Assembly: GCA_031119555.1 (NCBI GenBank)
Contig: JAVHXQ010000021.1
Coordinates: 1-54,985, forward strand
Direction of reading: 5' to 3'
Source of the DNA: Candidatus Dactylopiibacterium sp.
GTDB lineage: Bacteria > Pseudomonadota > Gammaproteobacteria > Burkholderiales > Rhodocyclaceae
Length of the DNA stretch: 54,985 bases
Shown here one piece after another: positions 7,956 to 16,647 of the stretch. The position numbers and the translations under genes are program-made. Within the stretch, counting starts at the first letter, position 1; every line of letters starts with the position of its first letter. The notes under the pieces are model-generated. The model saw only the letters and a program-made list of their open reading frames with translations, ran no database searches and was not told the origin of the DNA.

Positions 7956-9338
7956 TCAGATCACGCGCGAATAGCGCCGCTGCTCGGCGTCGGCGCGCAG
8001 ATAGCGATCGAATACCATCGCAATGATGCGCACGAGCATGCGCCCGGCCTGCGTCACGTGCAGGCCGCGCGCATCGAGTTCGAGCAGGCCGGCACCGGCC
8101 AGCCCCTGCAGCTCGCTCAGCTCGGCCGCGAAATACGCGCGGAAATCCACGCCATGCGCGGCGCCGAACGCTTCGAAATCCAGCTCGAAATTGCACATCA
8201 GGGTCTGGATCGCGGCATTGCGCAGCAGATCGTCGCCGGACAGCGCCCATCCCCGCACGGTGGGAAGCTCGTTCCGGTCGAGCGCCGCGTAGTAGCGTTC
8301 CAGATCCTTGTCGTTCTGGACGAAGGCTCCGCCGGCACGGCCGATGGCCGATACGCCGAACGACAGCAGATCGCAATCGGCGTGAGTCGAGTACCCCTGG
8401 AAGTTACGCTGCAGCTTGCCTTGTCGCTGTGCGACGGCCAGTTCGTCGTCCGGCCGCGCGAAGTGATCCATACCGATGAAGACGTAGCCGGCCTCGCCAA
8501 GACGCCGGATGGCCAGCGCCAGGATCTGCAGCTTGTCGTCGGGGCTGGGCAGATCGGCCTCGCGAATGCGCTGCTGGGGCATGAAGCGGTTGGGCAGGTG
8601 AGCGTAGTTGTAGAGCGCAATGCGATCCGGAGCGATCTCCAGAACCGTGTCCAGCGTGCGCCCCACGCTTTCCAGGGTCTGGAAAGGCAGGCCGTAGATC
8701 AGATCCACGTTTACGGAACGGAAGCCGTTGGCGCGCGCCGCGTCGATGACGTGGCGCGTTTCCTCGACCGACTGGATGCGGTTGACCGCTTTCTGCACGC
8801 GCGGATCGAAGTCCTGCACGCCCACGCTCATCCTGTTGAATCCCTCTTCGGCCAGCAGGGTCACCACTTCGGCGCTGACCTTGCGCGGATCGACCTCGAT
8901 GGAATACTCGCCGGCGGGGAGAAGATCGAAATGTCTGCGGATCGCGGCCATGAGGCGGCGGATCTCATCCGGCGACAGGAAGGTTGGCGTCCCGCCGCCC
9001 CAGTGCATCTGCGACACCGTGTGCGCGCCGGGCAGCAGTGCCGCCTGCAGGGCGAGTTCCTTCTCAAGGTAATCGATGTACTTCGCCGAGCGCGACCTGT
9101 CGTTGGTGATGATCTTGTTGCAGGCGCAGTACAGGCAAAGCGTGTTGCAGAAGGGAAGATGGAAGTAGAGCGAGTACGACTGCCCGGCCTCGAGCGTGGC
9201 CTGGCGGAGGTGGGTGATCTGCTGCGCGGGACCGAAGTCGTTGAGGAAGCGGTCGGCAGTGGGATAGGAGGTGTAACGCGGCCCCGGAATGTCGAAACGA
9301 CGGATCAATTCCGGATCAAAAAGGATGGATTGTTGCAT
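7956..9338 (-). CDS. hemN: Oxygen-independent coproporphyrinogen III oxidase
   Basis: 460 residues, matching full-length HemN. The radical-SAM cysteines are C64-x3-C68-x2-C71, followed by C73, in LPFCNTLCLYCACN. The N-terminal GPRYTSYPTADRF and the later GGGTPTFL (SAM-binding GGGTP) are HemN hallmarks. It decarboxylates coproporphyrinogen III to protoporphyrinogen IX without O2, which is needed for heme when oxygen is scarce. A perfect Fnr palindrome lies 58-71 bp upstream of its ATG. The TauE/SafE-like gene follows. Confidence 0.96.
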   Translation of the reverse strand: MQQSILFDPELIRRFDIPGPRYTSYPTADRFLNDFGPAQQITHLRQATLEAGQSYSLYFHLPFCNTLCLYCACNKIITNDRSRSAKYIDYLEKELALQAALLPGAHTVSQMHWGGGTPTFLSPDEIRRLMAAIRRHFDLLPAGEYSIEVDPRKVSAEVVTLLAEEGFNRMSVGVQDFDPRVQKAVNRIQSVEETRHVIDAARANGFRSVNVDLIYGLPFQTLESVGRTLDTVLEIAPDRIALYNYAHLPNRFMPQQRIREADLPSPDDKLQILALAIRRLGEAGYVFIGMDHFARPDDELAVAQRQGKLQRNFQGYSTHADCDLLSFGVSAIGRAGGAFVQNDKDLERYYAALDRNELPTVRGWALSGDDLLRNAAIQTLMCNFELDFEAFGAAHGVDFRAYFAAELSELQGLAGAGLLELDARGLHVTQAGRMLVRIIAMVFDRYLRADAEQRRYSRVI

Positions 9339-9395
9339 GGCGGGGGCGAAAGACGGGCGGACAAGTCACATTCGCAGACTTATACTGCAAAATCG

Positions 9396-9409
9396 TTGAT
9401 GACGATCAA
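9396..9409. promoter_or_regulatory. Fnr box in the hemN-fnr divergent region
   Basis: TTGAT-GACG-ATCAA is an exact match to the Fnr consensus TTGATNNNNATCAA. Read toward hemN, it is followed after 22 bp by the weak extended -10 TGC-GAATGT, which is class II activator spacing (centre to centre 32 bp). Its first half overlaps the proposed fnr start codon (9399), so Fnr bound here would also block fnr expression. Confidence 0.85.
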
Positions 9410-10172
9410 TTCGCAAGATAGACTTCCGTCCGTGGACCAGAAAGTGAACAACATCCCTCTCACCGCCAACAGCATGCGAGTCGCGTGCAGCCAGTGCAAT
9501 CTGCGCGAGCTATGCCTTGCCGTCGGCCTCGACGACAACGATCTGCACAAGCTCGACGATCTCGTGGTCAAGCGCAAGCTCAAGCGCGGCCAGCAGTTGT
9601 ATCGCGCGGGCGATGCTTTCGAAGCGATCTATGCCATCCGCACGGGCTTCTTCAAGACCGACATCCTCACGGAGGAAGGCCTGGAGCAAGTAACCGGTTT
9701 CCAGATGGCGGGCGAGATCCTGGGCATGGACGGCATCAGCAATGATCGCCACGTCTGCAATGCCACGGCGCTGGAAGACAGCGAAGTCTGCATCATGCCT
9801 TATGACGAGCTCGAAGAGCTCTCGCGCAGCATCAAGTCATTGCAGCAACAGTTCCACAAGTTCATGAGTCGGGAAATCGTCCGCGACCAGAGTCTGATGA
9901 TCCTGCTCGGGTCGATGCGCGCCGAGGAACGCATCGCCGCCTTCCTGCTCAACCTTTCCCAGCGCATGCGTCTGCGCGGCTACTCCGCCTCCGAATTCCA
10001 CCTGCGCATGACGCGCGAGGAAATCGGCTCCTACCTCGGCCTCAAGCTTGAAACCGTCAGCCGTGCTTTCTCCAAGTTCCATGATGAAGGCCTGATCGGC
10101 GTGCAGCAGAAGTACATTCGCATCCTGAATGCAGACGGCCTCAAGGCCCTGCTCAATCACGCACCGAACTGA
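9399..10172 (+). CDS. fnr: Fnr-type oxygen-sensing transcriptional regulator
   Basis: 257 residues of the Crp/Fnr family. C30-x2-C33-x5-C39 (ACSQCNLRELC) plus C120 (RHVC) are the four ligands of the oxygen-labile [4Fe-4S] cluster. A cyclic-nucleotide-like fold follows, then an HTH near residues 205-228 whose ETVSR recognition helix matches E. coli Fnr (E-x2-S-R), predicting TTGAT half-sites; such sites are in this window. ATG 9399 lacks a Shine-Dalgarno sequence and overlaps the Fnr box. GTG 9432 or ATG 9474 are alternatives that keep the cysteines. Divergent from hemN. Confidence 0.94.
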   Translation: MTINSQDRLPSVDQKVNNIPLTANSMRVACSQCNLRELCLAVGLDDNDLHKLDDLVVKRKLKRGQQLYRAGDAFEAIYAIRTGFFKTDILTEEGLEQVTGFQMAGEILGMDGISNDRHVCNATALEDSEVCIMPYDELEELSRSIKSLQQQFHKFMSREIVRDQSLMILLGSMRAEERIAAFLLNLSQRMRLRGYSASEFHLRMTREEIGSYLGLKLETVSRAFSKFHDEGLIGVQQKYIRILNADGLKALLNHAPN

Positions 10173-10190
10173 GCTGCTGCCTGTCTTTCA

Positions 10191-10216
10191 ACGGCGCCCT
10201 CACGGCGCCGTTTTTC
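10191..10216 (+). terminator. Intrinsic terminator after fnr
   Basis: ACGGCGCC / GGCGCCGT stem with a short loop, followed by five T. It starts 18 bp after the fnr stop. Confidence 0.88.
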
Positions 10217-10405
10217 GTTTACGACCTGCTGCGGCAGGGCAACATTTCCCTCTTTCGTCCGTCGGCCGGCCCGTTGTGCATCGCCGCGCGAAGGCCGGGA
10301 GGCCTAAAATGGAACCGGGACGCCAGTCCTCCTGCTGCTTCCTCCTTGAGATGAAGGCGCGCGGCGGCTGGCATGTGGAAAATGCAGCACACTCAGGAGA
10401 CTGCC

Positions 10406-10849
10406 ATGTACACGCACATTCTCGTTCCCACGGACGGTTCCGAGCTTTCCGCCAAGGCGGTTTCGGGCGCCTGTGAGCTGGCACGCCATCTTGGCGCGCG
10501 CATCACCTTTCTCTACGTCCAACCGGACTTTCCTTTGCCGATCGCGGGTGAAGGCACGATGCTTTCCGCCGAAAGCCGGGACGACTTCGCCAAGGGAACC
10601 GAGGAGCAGGCACGCAAGATCCTTGCTGCGGCCGTCAGCGAGGCCACCGGAGCGGGAGTGAGCGCACAGACGCGCACCGGCACCTCGGACGCGCCTTATG
10701 AACTGATCGTCAGTACGGCCACCCAGGAAGCCTGCGACCTGGTGTTCATGGCGTCTCATGGCCGCAAGGGCCTGGCCGGATTGCTTCTCGGCTCGGAGAC
10801 GCACAAGGTTCTCACCCACTGCAAGACGCCTGTGCTGGTCTATCGTTGA
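10406..10849 (+). CDS. Universal stress protein, UspA family
   Basis: 147 residues in a single Usp domain: MYTHILVPTDGSELS at the N-terminus, MASHGRKGLAGLLLGSET near residues 115-132 (the G-2x-G-9x-G(S/T) ATP-binding pattern) and PVLVYR at the end. It probably binds ATP and helps survival under oxygen limitation or stasis; the genomic position between fnr and the cco genes supports a microaerobic role. AGGAGA lies 6 bases before ATG 10406. An upstream in-frame ATG at 10373 is rejected because the domain and Shine-Dalgarno both point to 10406. I see no Fnr box directly before it. Confidence 0.93.
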   Translation: MYTHILVPTDGSELSAKAVSGACELARHLGARITFLYVQPDFPLPIAGEGTMLSAESRDDFAKGTEEQARKILAAAVSEATGAGVSAQTRTGTSDAPYELIVSTATQEACDLVFMASHGRKGLAGLLLGSETHKVLTHCKTPVLVYR

Positions 10850-10869
10850 TCAGGTTCAGGCTGCCCGTT

Positions 10870-10904
10870 GCAGAAGGCCGGCTATTGCCGGCCTTCTGCG
10901 TTTC
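10870..10904. terminator. Long hairpin between usp and the small membrane gene
   Basis: A 13-bp perfect stem (GCAGAAGGCCGGC and complement) with a 4-nt loop, lying between convergent genes. The T tract is short on either strand (GTTT on +), so it may serve both directions imperfectly. Confidence 0.7.
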
Positions 10905-10909
10905 GGGCG

Positions 10910-11164
10910 TCAATGCGGCGGATGATTGATCTCACCGCCGGGGCGCAGGAAAAAGATCGTCGCGGCCGAGGTGGCCGCGCATAGCAGCCAGAACGCCAGG
11001 AAGCCAATTGAGTAAGTCGCGATTTCCGAGTAACTCACGGGCTTGCCCAGCAGATAGAGCTGCTGCGGATCGACGAACGTGAAGAACACGATCTCGGCGA
11101 CTCCGGCCATCAGAAAAGAAGGCCAGAGAATCACGATCAGCCTGTTCTTGAACCACTCGCTCAT
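10910..11164 (-). CDS. Small membrane protein of the cbb3 oxidase locus, unknown function
   Basis: 84 residues with two clear hydrophobic helices (about 8-33 and 48-73) joined by a loop containing FVDPQQLYLLGKPVSY, and a short His/Pro tail. An excellent AAGGAG sits 7 bases before the ATG, and a TATTGT hexamer lies just before that. It follows fixH by 47 bp on the same strand, so it is probably the last gene of the ccoG-fixH unit. I recall similar short proteins at the same place in other betaproteobacteria but know of no assigned function. It could be an assembly factor or small subunit of the oxidase. Confidence 0.72.
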   Translation of the reverse strand: MSEWFKNRLIVILWPSFLMAGVAEIVFFTFVDPQQLYLLGKPVSYSEIATYSIGFLAFWLLCAATSAATIFFLRPGGEINHPPH

Positions 11165-11211
11165 GAAGCGCTCCTTACAATAGCCGCCCCTGCCCCTGCT
11201 TCCGCAGAGGT

Positions 11212-11715
11212 TCAGGGATGCAGCCGGACCTCGCCCTGCAGCGGAAAAATCGCACTGGCGAGAATTTTCCAGGTATGTCCTTCGTCCTCGAGCGCCAGAT
11301 TCCAGTGCCCAGGCGTCAGCGCAGGCAGACGAACCACGTAACCGTCAGCTGTCCGCTCCAGCACGAGCTGCTGATCCGCCCCTGCCTTGACCGGACTCAG
11401 CACCCCCAGACGCAGACGATCCGGGAAGCGGATTTCGCGTTGCGCGGTAATGGCCAGATGCAAGCGGTCGCCCGCCTGCGTCAGCACACCGTCGATCCCG
11501 AGTTGCCTTGCAAGCTCCTGGCTTTCGAGCGAGCGATTGATCTCCAGCCCCTGCTTGTAATAGTCCTCCGCAACGAGACCGTCGTGCGACGCCCATGCGA
11601 TGTACCACGTCGCAAACCCGGCAATCACGGCGCTTGCCGGAAGACTGATGAGCAGCCACGGCCAGAACTGGCGATACCAGGGAGCTCCGGTCGAAAAAGG
11701 GGCGGTTGCAGGCAT
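11212..11715 (-). CDS. fixH: FixH/CcoH cbb3 oxidase assembly protein
   Basis: 167 residues: one N-terminal membrane helix (about 19-43, WPWLLISLPASAVIAGFATW), then the conserved VAEDYYKQGLEINR stretch of FixH and a periplasmic beta-rich domain. FixH/CcoH is a membrane-anchored factor needed for stable assembly of cbb3 oxidase, probably with the copper ATPase. TGAGGA lies 5 bases before ATG 11715; a TTG at 11727 would overlap the ccoG stop and is less likely. It follows ccoG by 8 bp. Confidence 0.9.
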   Translation of the reverse strand: MPATAPFSTGAPWYRQFWPWLLISLPASAVIAGFATWYIAWASHDGLVAEDYYKQGLEINRSLESQELARQLGIDGVLTQAGDRLHLAITAQREIRFPDRLRLGVLSPVKAGADQQLVLERTADGYVVRLPALTPGHWNLALEDEGHTWKILASAIFPLQGEVRLHP

Positions 11716-11723
11716 GGATGTCC

Positions 11724-13130
11724 TCAAGGAGCAATGAAAACTGCCTTCTCATGCGTGGAGAGACCGGCGTTGTCCTCGGCCTGCACGGAGAAGAGTATGG
11801 GATGCGAGCCGCTGGCAAGATCATCAACAGGCACTCTGACCCGGACCGGAACGGATTTGTTCTGCGACGGCCCGATCCGCACCACGTCGGCACCATCGAG
11901 CCGGATACCGTCCAACCCCGTGACTCCGACGCGAAATGCACGCTCGCCCTCGCTCATGTTCATGAGATTGAGCACATACACATTTTCCACAAGCCCGCCT
12001 TCCACTTCGCGCGTAATGACGGAGCGATCCTTGATCACATCGAGACGCAGCGGGGACCGCGTGGCGAGCGACCACGCGAAAGCGATGCAGAGGGCGCAAA
12101 GCCCGGCGCTGTAGATGAGGATGCGTGGCCGCAGAACGTGCCGCAGGATGTCAGCGCGCCCCCAGTGCCGGGCGACCGCGTTCTCCGTCGAATAGCGGAT
12201 CAGCCCGCGCGGAGACCCCACTTTGTCCATGACCTGGTCACACGCATCAATGCAGGCCGCGCAGCCGATGCACTCGTACTGCAAGCCCTGGCGGATATCG
12301 ATACCGGTCGGGCACACCTGGACGCAAATGCCGCAGTCCACGCAGTCACCAAGCCCTTGGGCGCGCGCATTGCTGCCTCGCCGCCTGGAGCCGCGTGGCT
12401 CGCCCCGTGCTTCATCGTAGGTAATGACGAGCGTGTCGGGATCGAACATCACGGCCTGGAAGCGCGCGTAGGGGCACATGTACTTGCACACCTGTTCGCG
12501 CATCACACCCGCCATCAGATAGGTAAACGCACCATAGAAGAGGATCCAGAACCACTCCCAGCCGCTGAGCGCAAACCGCGCCAGATCGGGAATCAGCTCG
12601 CGGATCGGCGTGAAGTAGCCCACGAAGGTCAGGCCCGTCCAGGCAGAAAGCACGCCCCACGCGAGGTACTTTCCTCCCTTGCGCAGCAGCTTCTCTCCCG
12701 ACATGCCCTGGGCGTCGAGCTTCATGCGGCGGGCGCGATTACCTTCGAAGCGTTCTTCTATCCACAGGAAGATCTCGGTGTAGACGGTTTGCGGACACGC
12801 GTAACCACACCACAAACGCCCTGCCACCGCGGTGAAGAGGAAAAGGGCGAACGCGCTGATGATGAGCAGCACCGCCAGATAGAAAACGTCCTGCGGCCAG
12901 AATACCCAGCCGAAGACGTAAAACTTGCGTTCAGAGAGGTCCAGCAAGAAAGCCTGGCGCCCGTTCCATTGCACCCAGCAAAGGCCATAGAACACGATCT
13001 GGGTGAGCCAGACCAGCGCCCAGCGTGCTGTCGCATAAATACCGCTGACGGCGCGTGGATAGACCTTCTGCCGCACTTCGTAAAGCGAATCGTCGCCTTC
13101 TGTGGCAAGGGTTCCGGTTCTGTCCTTCAT
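11724..13130 (-). CDS. ccoG: CcoG (FixG/RdxA) cupric reductase / cbb3 assembly iron-sulfur protein
   Basis: 468 residues. Multiple membrane helices with WCGYACPQTVYTE and CKYMCPYARFQ, then two ferredoxin-type clusters, CVDCGICVQVCP and CIGCAACIDAC, and a C-terminal Ig-like periplasmic domain. CcoG proteins reduce Cu(II) to Cu(I) for insertion into cbb3 oxidase. AGGAG precedes the ATG. It lies 90 bp after ccoP; a hairpin terminator in that gap would partly separate it from the structural operon. First gene of a ccoG-fixH-small membrane protein unit. Confidence 0.95.
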   Translation of the reverse strand: MKDRTGTLATEGDDSLYEVRQKVYPRAVSGIYATARWALVWLTQIVFYGLCWVQWNGRQAFLLDLSERKFYVFGWVFWPQDVFYLAVLLIISAFALFLFTAVAGRLWCGYACPQTVYTEIFLWIEERFEGNRARRMKLDAQGMSGEKLLRKGGKYLAWGVLSAWTGLTFVGYFTPIRELIPDLARFALSGWEWFWILFYGAFTYLMAGVMREQVCKYMCPYARFQAVMFDPDTLVITYDEARGEPRGSRRRGSNARAQGLGDCVDCGICVQVCPTGIDIRQGLQYECIGCAACIDACDQVMDKVGSPRGLIRYSTENAVARHWGRADILRHVLRPRILIYSAGLCALCIAFAWSLATRSPLRLDVIKDRSVITREVEGGLVENVYVLNLMNMSEGERAFRVGVTGLDGIRLDGADVVRIGPSQNKSVPVRVRVPVDDLASGSHPILFSVQAEDNAGLSTHEKAVFIAP

Positions 13131-13185
13131 TCCTCAAACTCCTGATGCACGGAATGGTATCGGCCATGGCCAACGCCCAATAGAA

Positions 13186-13207
13186 ACGGGGCGCCGGAGC
13201 GCCCCGT
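13186..13207 (-). terminator. Intrinsic terminator after ccoP
   Basis: Stem ACGGGGCGC / GCGCCCCGT with a 4-nt loop. On the minus strand it is followed by TTTCTATT, an imperfect T tract, so some read-through into ccoG is likely. Confidence 0.65.
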
Positions 13208-13220
13208 GAGACCGCTCGAC

Positions 13221-14126
13221 TTACTTGGCCTGCGCGTGAGACAAGCCCAGCACGTAAGCAGCAAGCAAATAGACCTTTTCTTCACCAAGACGCTCCCCGA
13301 AGGCAGGCATCTGGTTCATCCGCCCATGAGTGGCGGTTTCTATGATGGTGGCTTCCGATGAGCCCCAAAGCCAGATCTTGTCGGTCAGATTGGGTGCGCC
13401 CAGTTCAACATTGCCCTTGCCTTCGGGGCCGTGGCAGACCACGCAGTTGGCCGCGAACGCTTCGCGCCCGCGTTGTGCCCGCAGAGAATCGTGTGCCAGG
13501 CCAGAAAGAGAGCGAACGTAATTGGCCACGTCCTTCGCGCCTTCCGCCCCGAGAACCGGCCCGAACGGAGGCATCGCGGCAATGCGGCCATGCGTGATCG
13601 TTGTCTTGACCGCCTCGGGCGAACCACCATGCAACCAGTCGTTGTCCGCCAGGTTGGGGAAGCCTTTGGCGCCACGGGCATCCGAACCGTGACACTGCGC
13701 ACAATACGTCAGGAACAGACGTTGACCCATGGCTTGAGCCTCAGGTTCGGCAGCCACGGCCAGCAGATCCTGCTTCATGTACTTCTCGTAGATCGGCCGC
13801 ACCACCGCGTCCTCGGCAGCCACCTCGGCCGAGTACTGATTCACCGCCGTCCACCCGAACTTGCCCGGGAAACGCCCCAAGCCGGGATAGAGGACGAAAT
13901 AGACCGCCCCGAAGATCAGCGCCAGCCAGAAGAGCCACATCCACCAGCGGGGCAGCGGGTTGTTGTATTCCTGCAGATCTTCATCCCATATATGGGAATG
14001 CAGGGTCACAGGCCCTTTCACGCGCCGCGTCATGTTGGACGCCAAGATCCAGACACAGAACAGCAGGCTGAGAATGACCAGCCCCATTACGTAGTAATGC
14101 CAGGTGTCGCTGACGAAATCGCTCAT
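13221..14126 (-). CDS. ccoP: Cytochrome c oxidase cbb3-type subunit III (diheme CcoP)
   Basis: 301 residues. Two N-terminal helices (about 10-31 and 62-80) separated by the conserved HSHIWDEDLQEYNNPLPRWW stretch, then two heme c sites, C142-AQ-CH146 and C228-VV-CH232. It carries electrons from the bc1 complex or soluble cytochromes into the oxidase. Its ATG overlaps the ccoQ stop by 4 bp (ATGA), a mark of translational coupling. Last gene of ccoNOQP. Confidence 0.97.
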   Translation of the reverse strand: MSDFVSDTWHYYVMGLVILSLLFCVWILASNMTRRVKGPVTLHSHIWDEDLQEYNNPLPRWWMWLFWLALIFGAVYFVLYPGLGRFPGKFGWTAVNQYSAEVAAEDAVVRPIYEKYMKQDLLAVAAEPEAQAMGQRLFLTYCAQCHGSDARGAKGFPNLADNDWLHGGSPEAVKTTITHGRIAAMPPFGPVLGAEGAKDVANYVRSLSGLAHDSLRAQRGREAFAANCVVCHGPEGKGNVELGAPNLTDKIWLWGSSEATIIETATHGRMNQMPAFGERLGEEKVYLLAAYVLGLSHAQAK

Positions 14127-14320
14127 GATTCCCTCTCTTCTTTCTTGGAGTCGGTCATGCTCGTGGGCTGAGCCGCCTCGTCGTCACCTTCCCTGAATGG
14201 CAGCATGGCCGCCTCGTCGAAGCCTTTTTTTGCGTGCTTGCTATAGGCCCAGACGACAATCGCCAGGAAGCAGATGAAGCCTCCGGCCGTCACCAGGGAT
14301 CGCAGAATATTGATGTCCAT
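14123..14320 (-). CDS. ccoQ: cbb3 oxidase small subunit CcoQ
   Basis: 65 residues: one membrane helix (about 8-25) followed by WAYSKHAKKGFDEAAMLPF, the conserved CcoQ/FixQ stretch, and a charged tail. It stabilises the oxidase, especially in oxygen. Lies 9 bp after ccoO and overlaps ccoP by 4 bp. The tail after residue 45 is longer than in many CcoQ proteins. Confidence 0.94.
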   Translation of the reverse strand: MDINILRSLVTAGGFICFLAIVVWAYSKHAKKGFDEAAMLPFREGDDEAAQPTSMTDSKKEERES

Positions 14321-14329
14321 GGTGTGGTC

Positions 14330-14950
14330 TCAGCGCGTGGTCTTGATCGCTGTCCCGAGCCCCTGCAGGTAGGCAATCAATGCGTCGATCTCGGTATGCC
14401 CTTCCAGGGCTTTGGGAGCGTCGGCAATCTCGGCGTCGGTATAGGGCACCCCCACTGCACGCAATGCGCGCATCTTGGCCTGGATGGAATTACGGTCATG
14501 ATCCAGGATGGGGCGATCCAGCCAGCCGAAGGCGGGCATGTTCGATTCCGGAACCACATCGCGCGGATTGAGCAGATGGACGCGGTGCCAGTTATCGGAA
14601 TAACGCCCGCCTACCCGCGCCAGATCGGGGCCGGTACGCTTCGAGCCCCATTGGAACGGATGGTCATACACGAACTCTCCCGCCACGGAATAGTGACCGT
14701 AACGCTCGGTTTCGGCCCGGAAGGGGCGAATCATCTGGGAGTGACACAGATAGCATCCTTCCCGGATATAGATGTCACGCCCCGTGAGACGAACCGGGTC
14801 ATAGGGCTTTACGCCTTCAACGGGCTGGGTCGTGGAATGCTGGAAGAACAGGGGAACGATTTCCACCAGCCCCCCCACGCTGATGACCAGCAGGGTCAGC
14901 ACCACGAGCCACGGCACGCTCTTTTCGACGATTTCGTTGTTCAGTTTCAT
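14330..14950 (-). CDS. ccoO: Cytochrome c oxidase cbb3-type subunit II (monoheme CcoO)
   Basis: 206 residues: an N-terminal anchor helix (about 13-35), the heme c motif C66-YL-CH70 in [15 protein letters not shown], and the conserved [21 protein letters not shown] segment. It passes electrons from CcoP to CcoN. GAGGG lies before the ATG, and ccoN ends 12 bp upstream. Confidence 0.97.
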   Translation of the reverse strand: MKLNNEIVEKSVPWLVVLTLLVISVGGLVEIVPLFFQHSTTQPVEGVKPYDPVRLTGRDIYIREGCYLCHSQMIRPFRAETERYGHYSVAGEFVYDHPFQWGSKRTGPDLARVGGRYSDNWHRVHLLNPRDVVPESNMPAFGWLDRPILDHDRNSIQAKMRALRAVGVPYTDAEIADAPKALEGHTEIDALIAYLQGLGTAIKTTR

Positions 14951-14962
14951 GTCTGTCCCTCC

Positions 14963-16384
14963 TCAGTGCGCCGCAGCCGGCGCAAGCACGGGTGCATCGA
15001 CCGGTCGTCCGGCCGTGATCGTGCGCAGCACGTTGTAGAGCATCACGAACATGCCAGCGAGGTACAGCGTGCCTCCCACCAGACGGATGATCCAGTACGG
15101 ATAGCTCGCCTTGACGCTTTCGACGAAGGCCCACTTGAGGGTGCCATCCACGTTGGTGTCGCGCCACATCAGCCCCTGCATCACGCCCGCGATCCACAGC
15201 GAAGCGATGTAGAGCACGATTCCGATGGTGGCAATCCAGAAGTGCCAGGTGATGAGCTTGCGGGAATACATCTCGGTACGGCCGTAAAGGCGCGGAATCA
15301 TGTAGTACAGCGAACCGATGGTGATCATGCCCACCCACCCCAGCGCCCCCGAATGCACGTGGCCGATGGTCCAGTCCGTGTAATGGGAGAGCGCGTTGAC
15401 GGTCTTGATCGACATCATCGGGCCTTCAAAGGTCGACATGCCGTAGAAAGACAGTGAAGTGATCAGGAACTTGAGGATGGGATCGTCCCGCAGTTTTTCC
15501 CAGGCGCCGGAAAGCGTCATGATGCCGTTGATCATGCCCCCCCAGCTCGGCGCGAGCAGGATCAGAGAAAACACCATGCCCAGCGACTGCGTCCAGTCAG
15601 GCAGGGCCGTGTAGTGCAGATGGTGGGGGCCGGCCCACATGTAGGTGAAGATCAGCGCCCAGAAGTGCACCACCGAAAGGCGGTAGGAATAAACGGGACG
15701 ACCGGCCTGCTTCGGCACGAAGTAATACATCATGCCGAGGAACCCTGCCGTCAGGAAGAAGCCCACCGCATTGTGGCCGTACCACCACTGCACCATCGCG
15801 TCCTGAACCCCCGCGTAGGCTGAGTAGGACTTGATGAGCGAGACCGGAACTTCGGCGGAATTAACGATATGAAGCAGCGCAACTGCGAGGATGAACCCCC
15901 CGTAGAACCAGTTGGCGACATAGATATGCGGAACCTTGCGCTTCACGATGGTGCCGAAGAACACGACCGCGTAAGACACCCACACGATGGCGATGAGGAT
16001 ATCGATCGGCCACTCGAGCTCGGCATATTCCTTGCCCGACGTGAGGCCCAGCGGCAACGTGATGGCCGCGGCCACGATGACGGCCTGCCAGCCCCAGAAC
16101 GTGAATTCCGCGAGCCAGGGGCAGAAGAGCTTGGTATGCCCTGTCCGCTGGGCGACGAAATAGGACGTTCCGAACAGGGCACAGCCCCCGAACGCGAAGA
16201 TCACTGCATTGGTGTGCAGGGGCCGCAAACGGCCAAAGTGGAGATACTCGCTGACATTGAGTTCGGGCCAGACGAGCTGGGCGGCGATGATGACGCCGAC
16301 AAGCATGCCGACGATGCCCCACACGACCGCCATGATTGAGAACTTGCGTACGACCGAATAGTCGTAAGTCGCCTCGGTTTGCAT
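14963..16384 (-). CDS. ccoN: Cytochrome c oxidase cbb3-type subunit I (CcoN)
   Basis: 473 residues with 12 predicted helices. It is the catalytic heme-copper subunit holding heme b, heme b3 and CuB; the heme-ligand region [20 protein letters not shown] and the CuB region [17 protein letters not shown] with the later AGPHHLHYT (two adjacent His) are present. It reduces O2 to water at very low oxygen while pumping protons. GAGG lies 7 bases before the ATG. An Fnr palindrome lies about 150 bp upstream, matching oxygen-controlled expression of the ccoNOQP operon. Confidence 0.98.
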   Translation of the reverse strand: MQTEATYDYSVVRKFSIMAVVWGIVGMLVGVIIAAQLVWPELNVSEYLHFGRLRPLHTNAVIFAFGGCALFGTSYFVAQRTGHTKLFCPWLAEFTFWGWQAVIVAAAITLPLGLTSGKEYAELEWPIDILIAIVWVSYAVVFFGTIVKRKVPHIYVANWFYGGFILAVALLHIVNSAEVPVSLIKSYSAYAGVQDAMVQWWYGHNAVGFFLTAGFLGMMYYFVPKQAGRPVYSYRLSVVHFWALIFTYMWAGPHHLHYTALPDWTQSLGMVFSLILLAPSWGGMINGIMTLSGAWEKLRDDPILKFLITSLSFYGMSTFEGPMMSIKTVNALSHYTDWTIGHVHSGALGWVGMITIGSLYYMIPRLYGRTEMYSRKLITWHFWIATIGIVLYIASLWIAGVMQGLMWRDTNVDGTLKWAFVESVKASYPYWIIRLVGGTLYLAGMFVMLYNVLRTITAGRPVDAPVLAPAAAH

Positions 16385-16534
16385 AAGCCACCTCGTTATT
16401 GGAGTAGGAGCCCAGCGCCGGTCACCAGCCCAAATCTACGAAGCGACTCTCCGGCAACATCGGGTTGCGAAGATCGTTGCACTCTCTCGGGCTCGGCAAC
16501 AGAGGGAGGAACCCACCCCTCCCCAGCTCTTCGT

Positions 16535-16548
16535 TTGACTTGCGTCAA
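16535..16548. promoter_or_regulatory. Fnr box upstream of ccoN
   Basis: TTGAC-TTGC-GTCAA, a perfect 5-bp palindrome of the Fnr/ANR type, centred 157 bp before the ccoN ATG. Class II activation would start transcription near 16500, giving a leader of about 115 nt. The hexamer at the expected -10 place (GTTCCT on the minus strand) is poor. Confidence 0.75.
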
Positions 16549-16621
16549 TCGAGTTTTTGCGCTGGCGCAAATCCTATCACGCCAAGAGGGGTTTTCTTGT
16601 CCAGTTGCAGAAACGAGACAC

Positions 16622-16647
16622 AAAAAAAGGGTGCGACAAGCGCACCC
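16622..16647 (-). terminator. Strong intrinsic terminator between ccoS and ccoN
   Basis: On the minus strand GGGTGCG / CGCACCC with a 5-nt loop is followed by seven T. It ends any transcript coming from fixI-ccoS or from the candidate small RNA promoter before the ccoN promoter. Confidence 0.92.
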
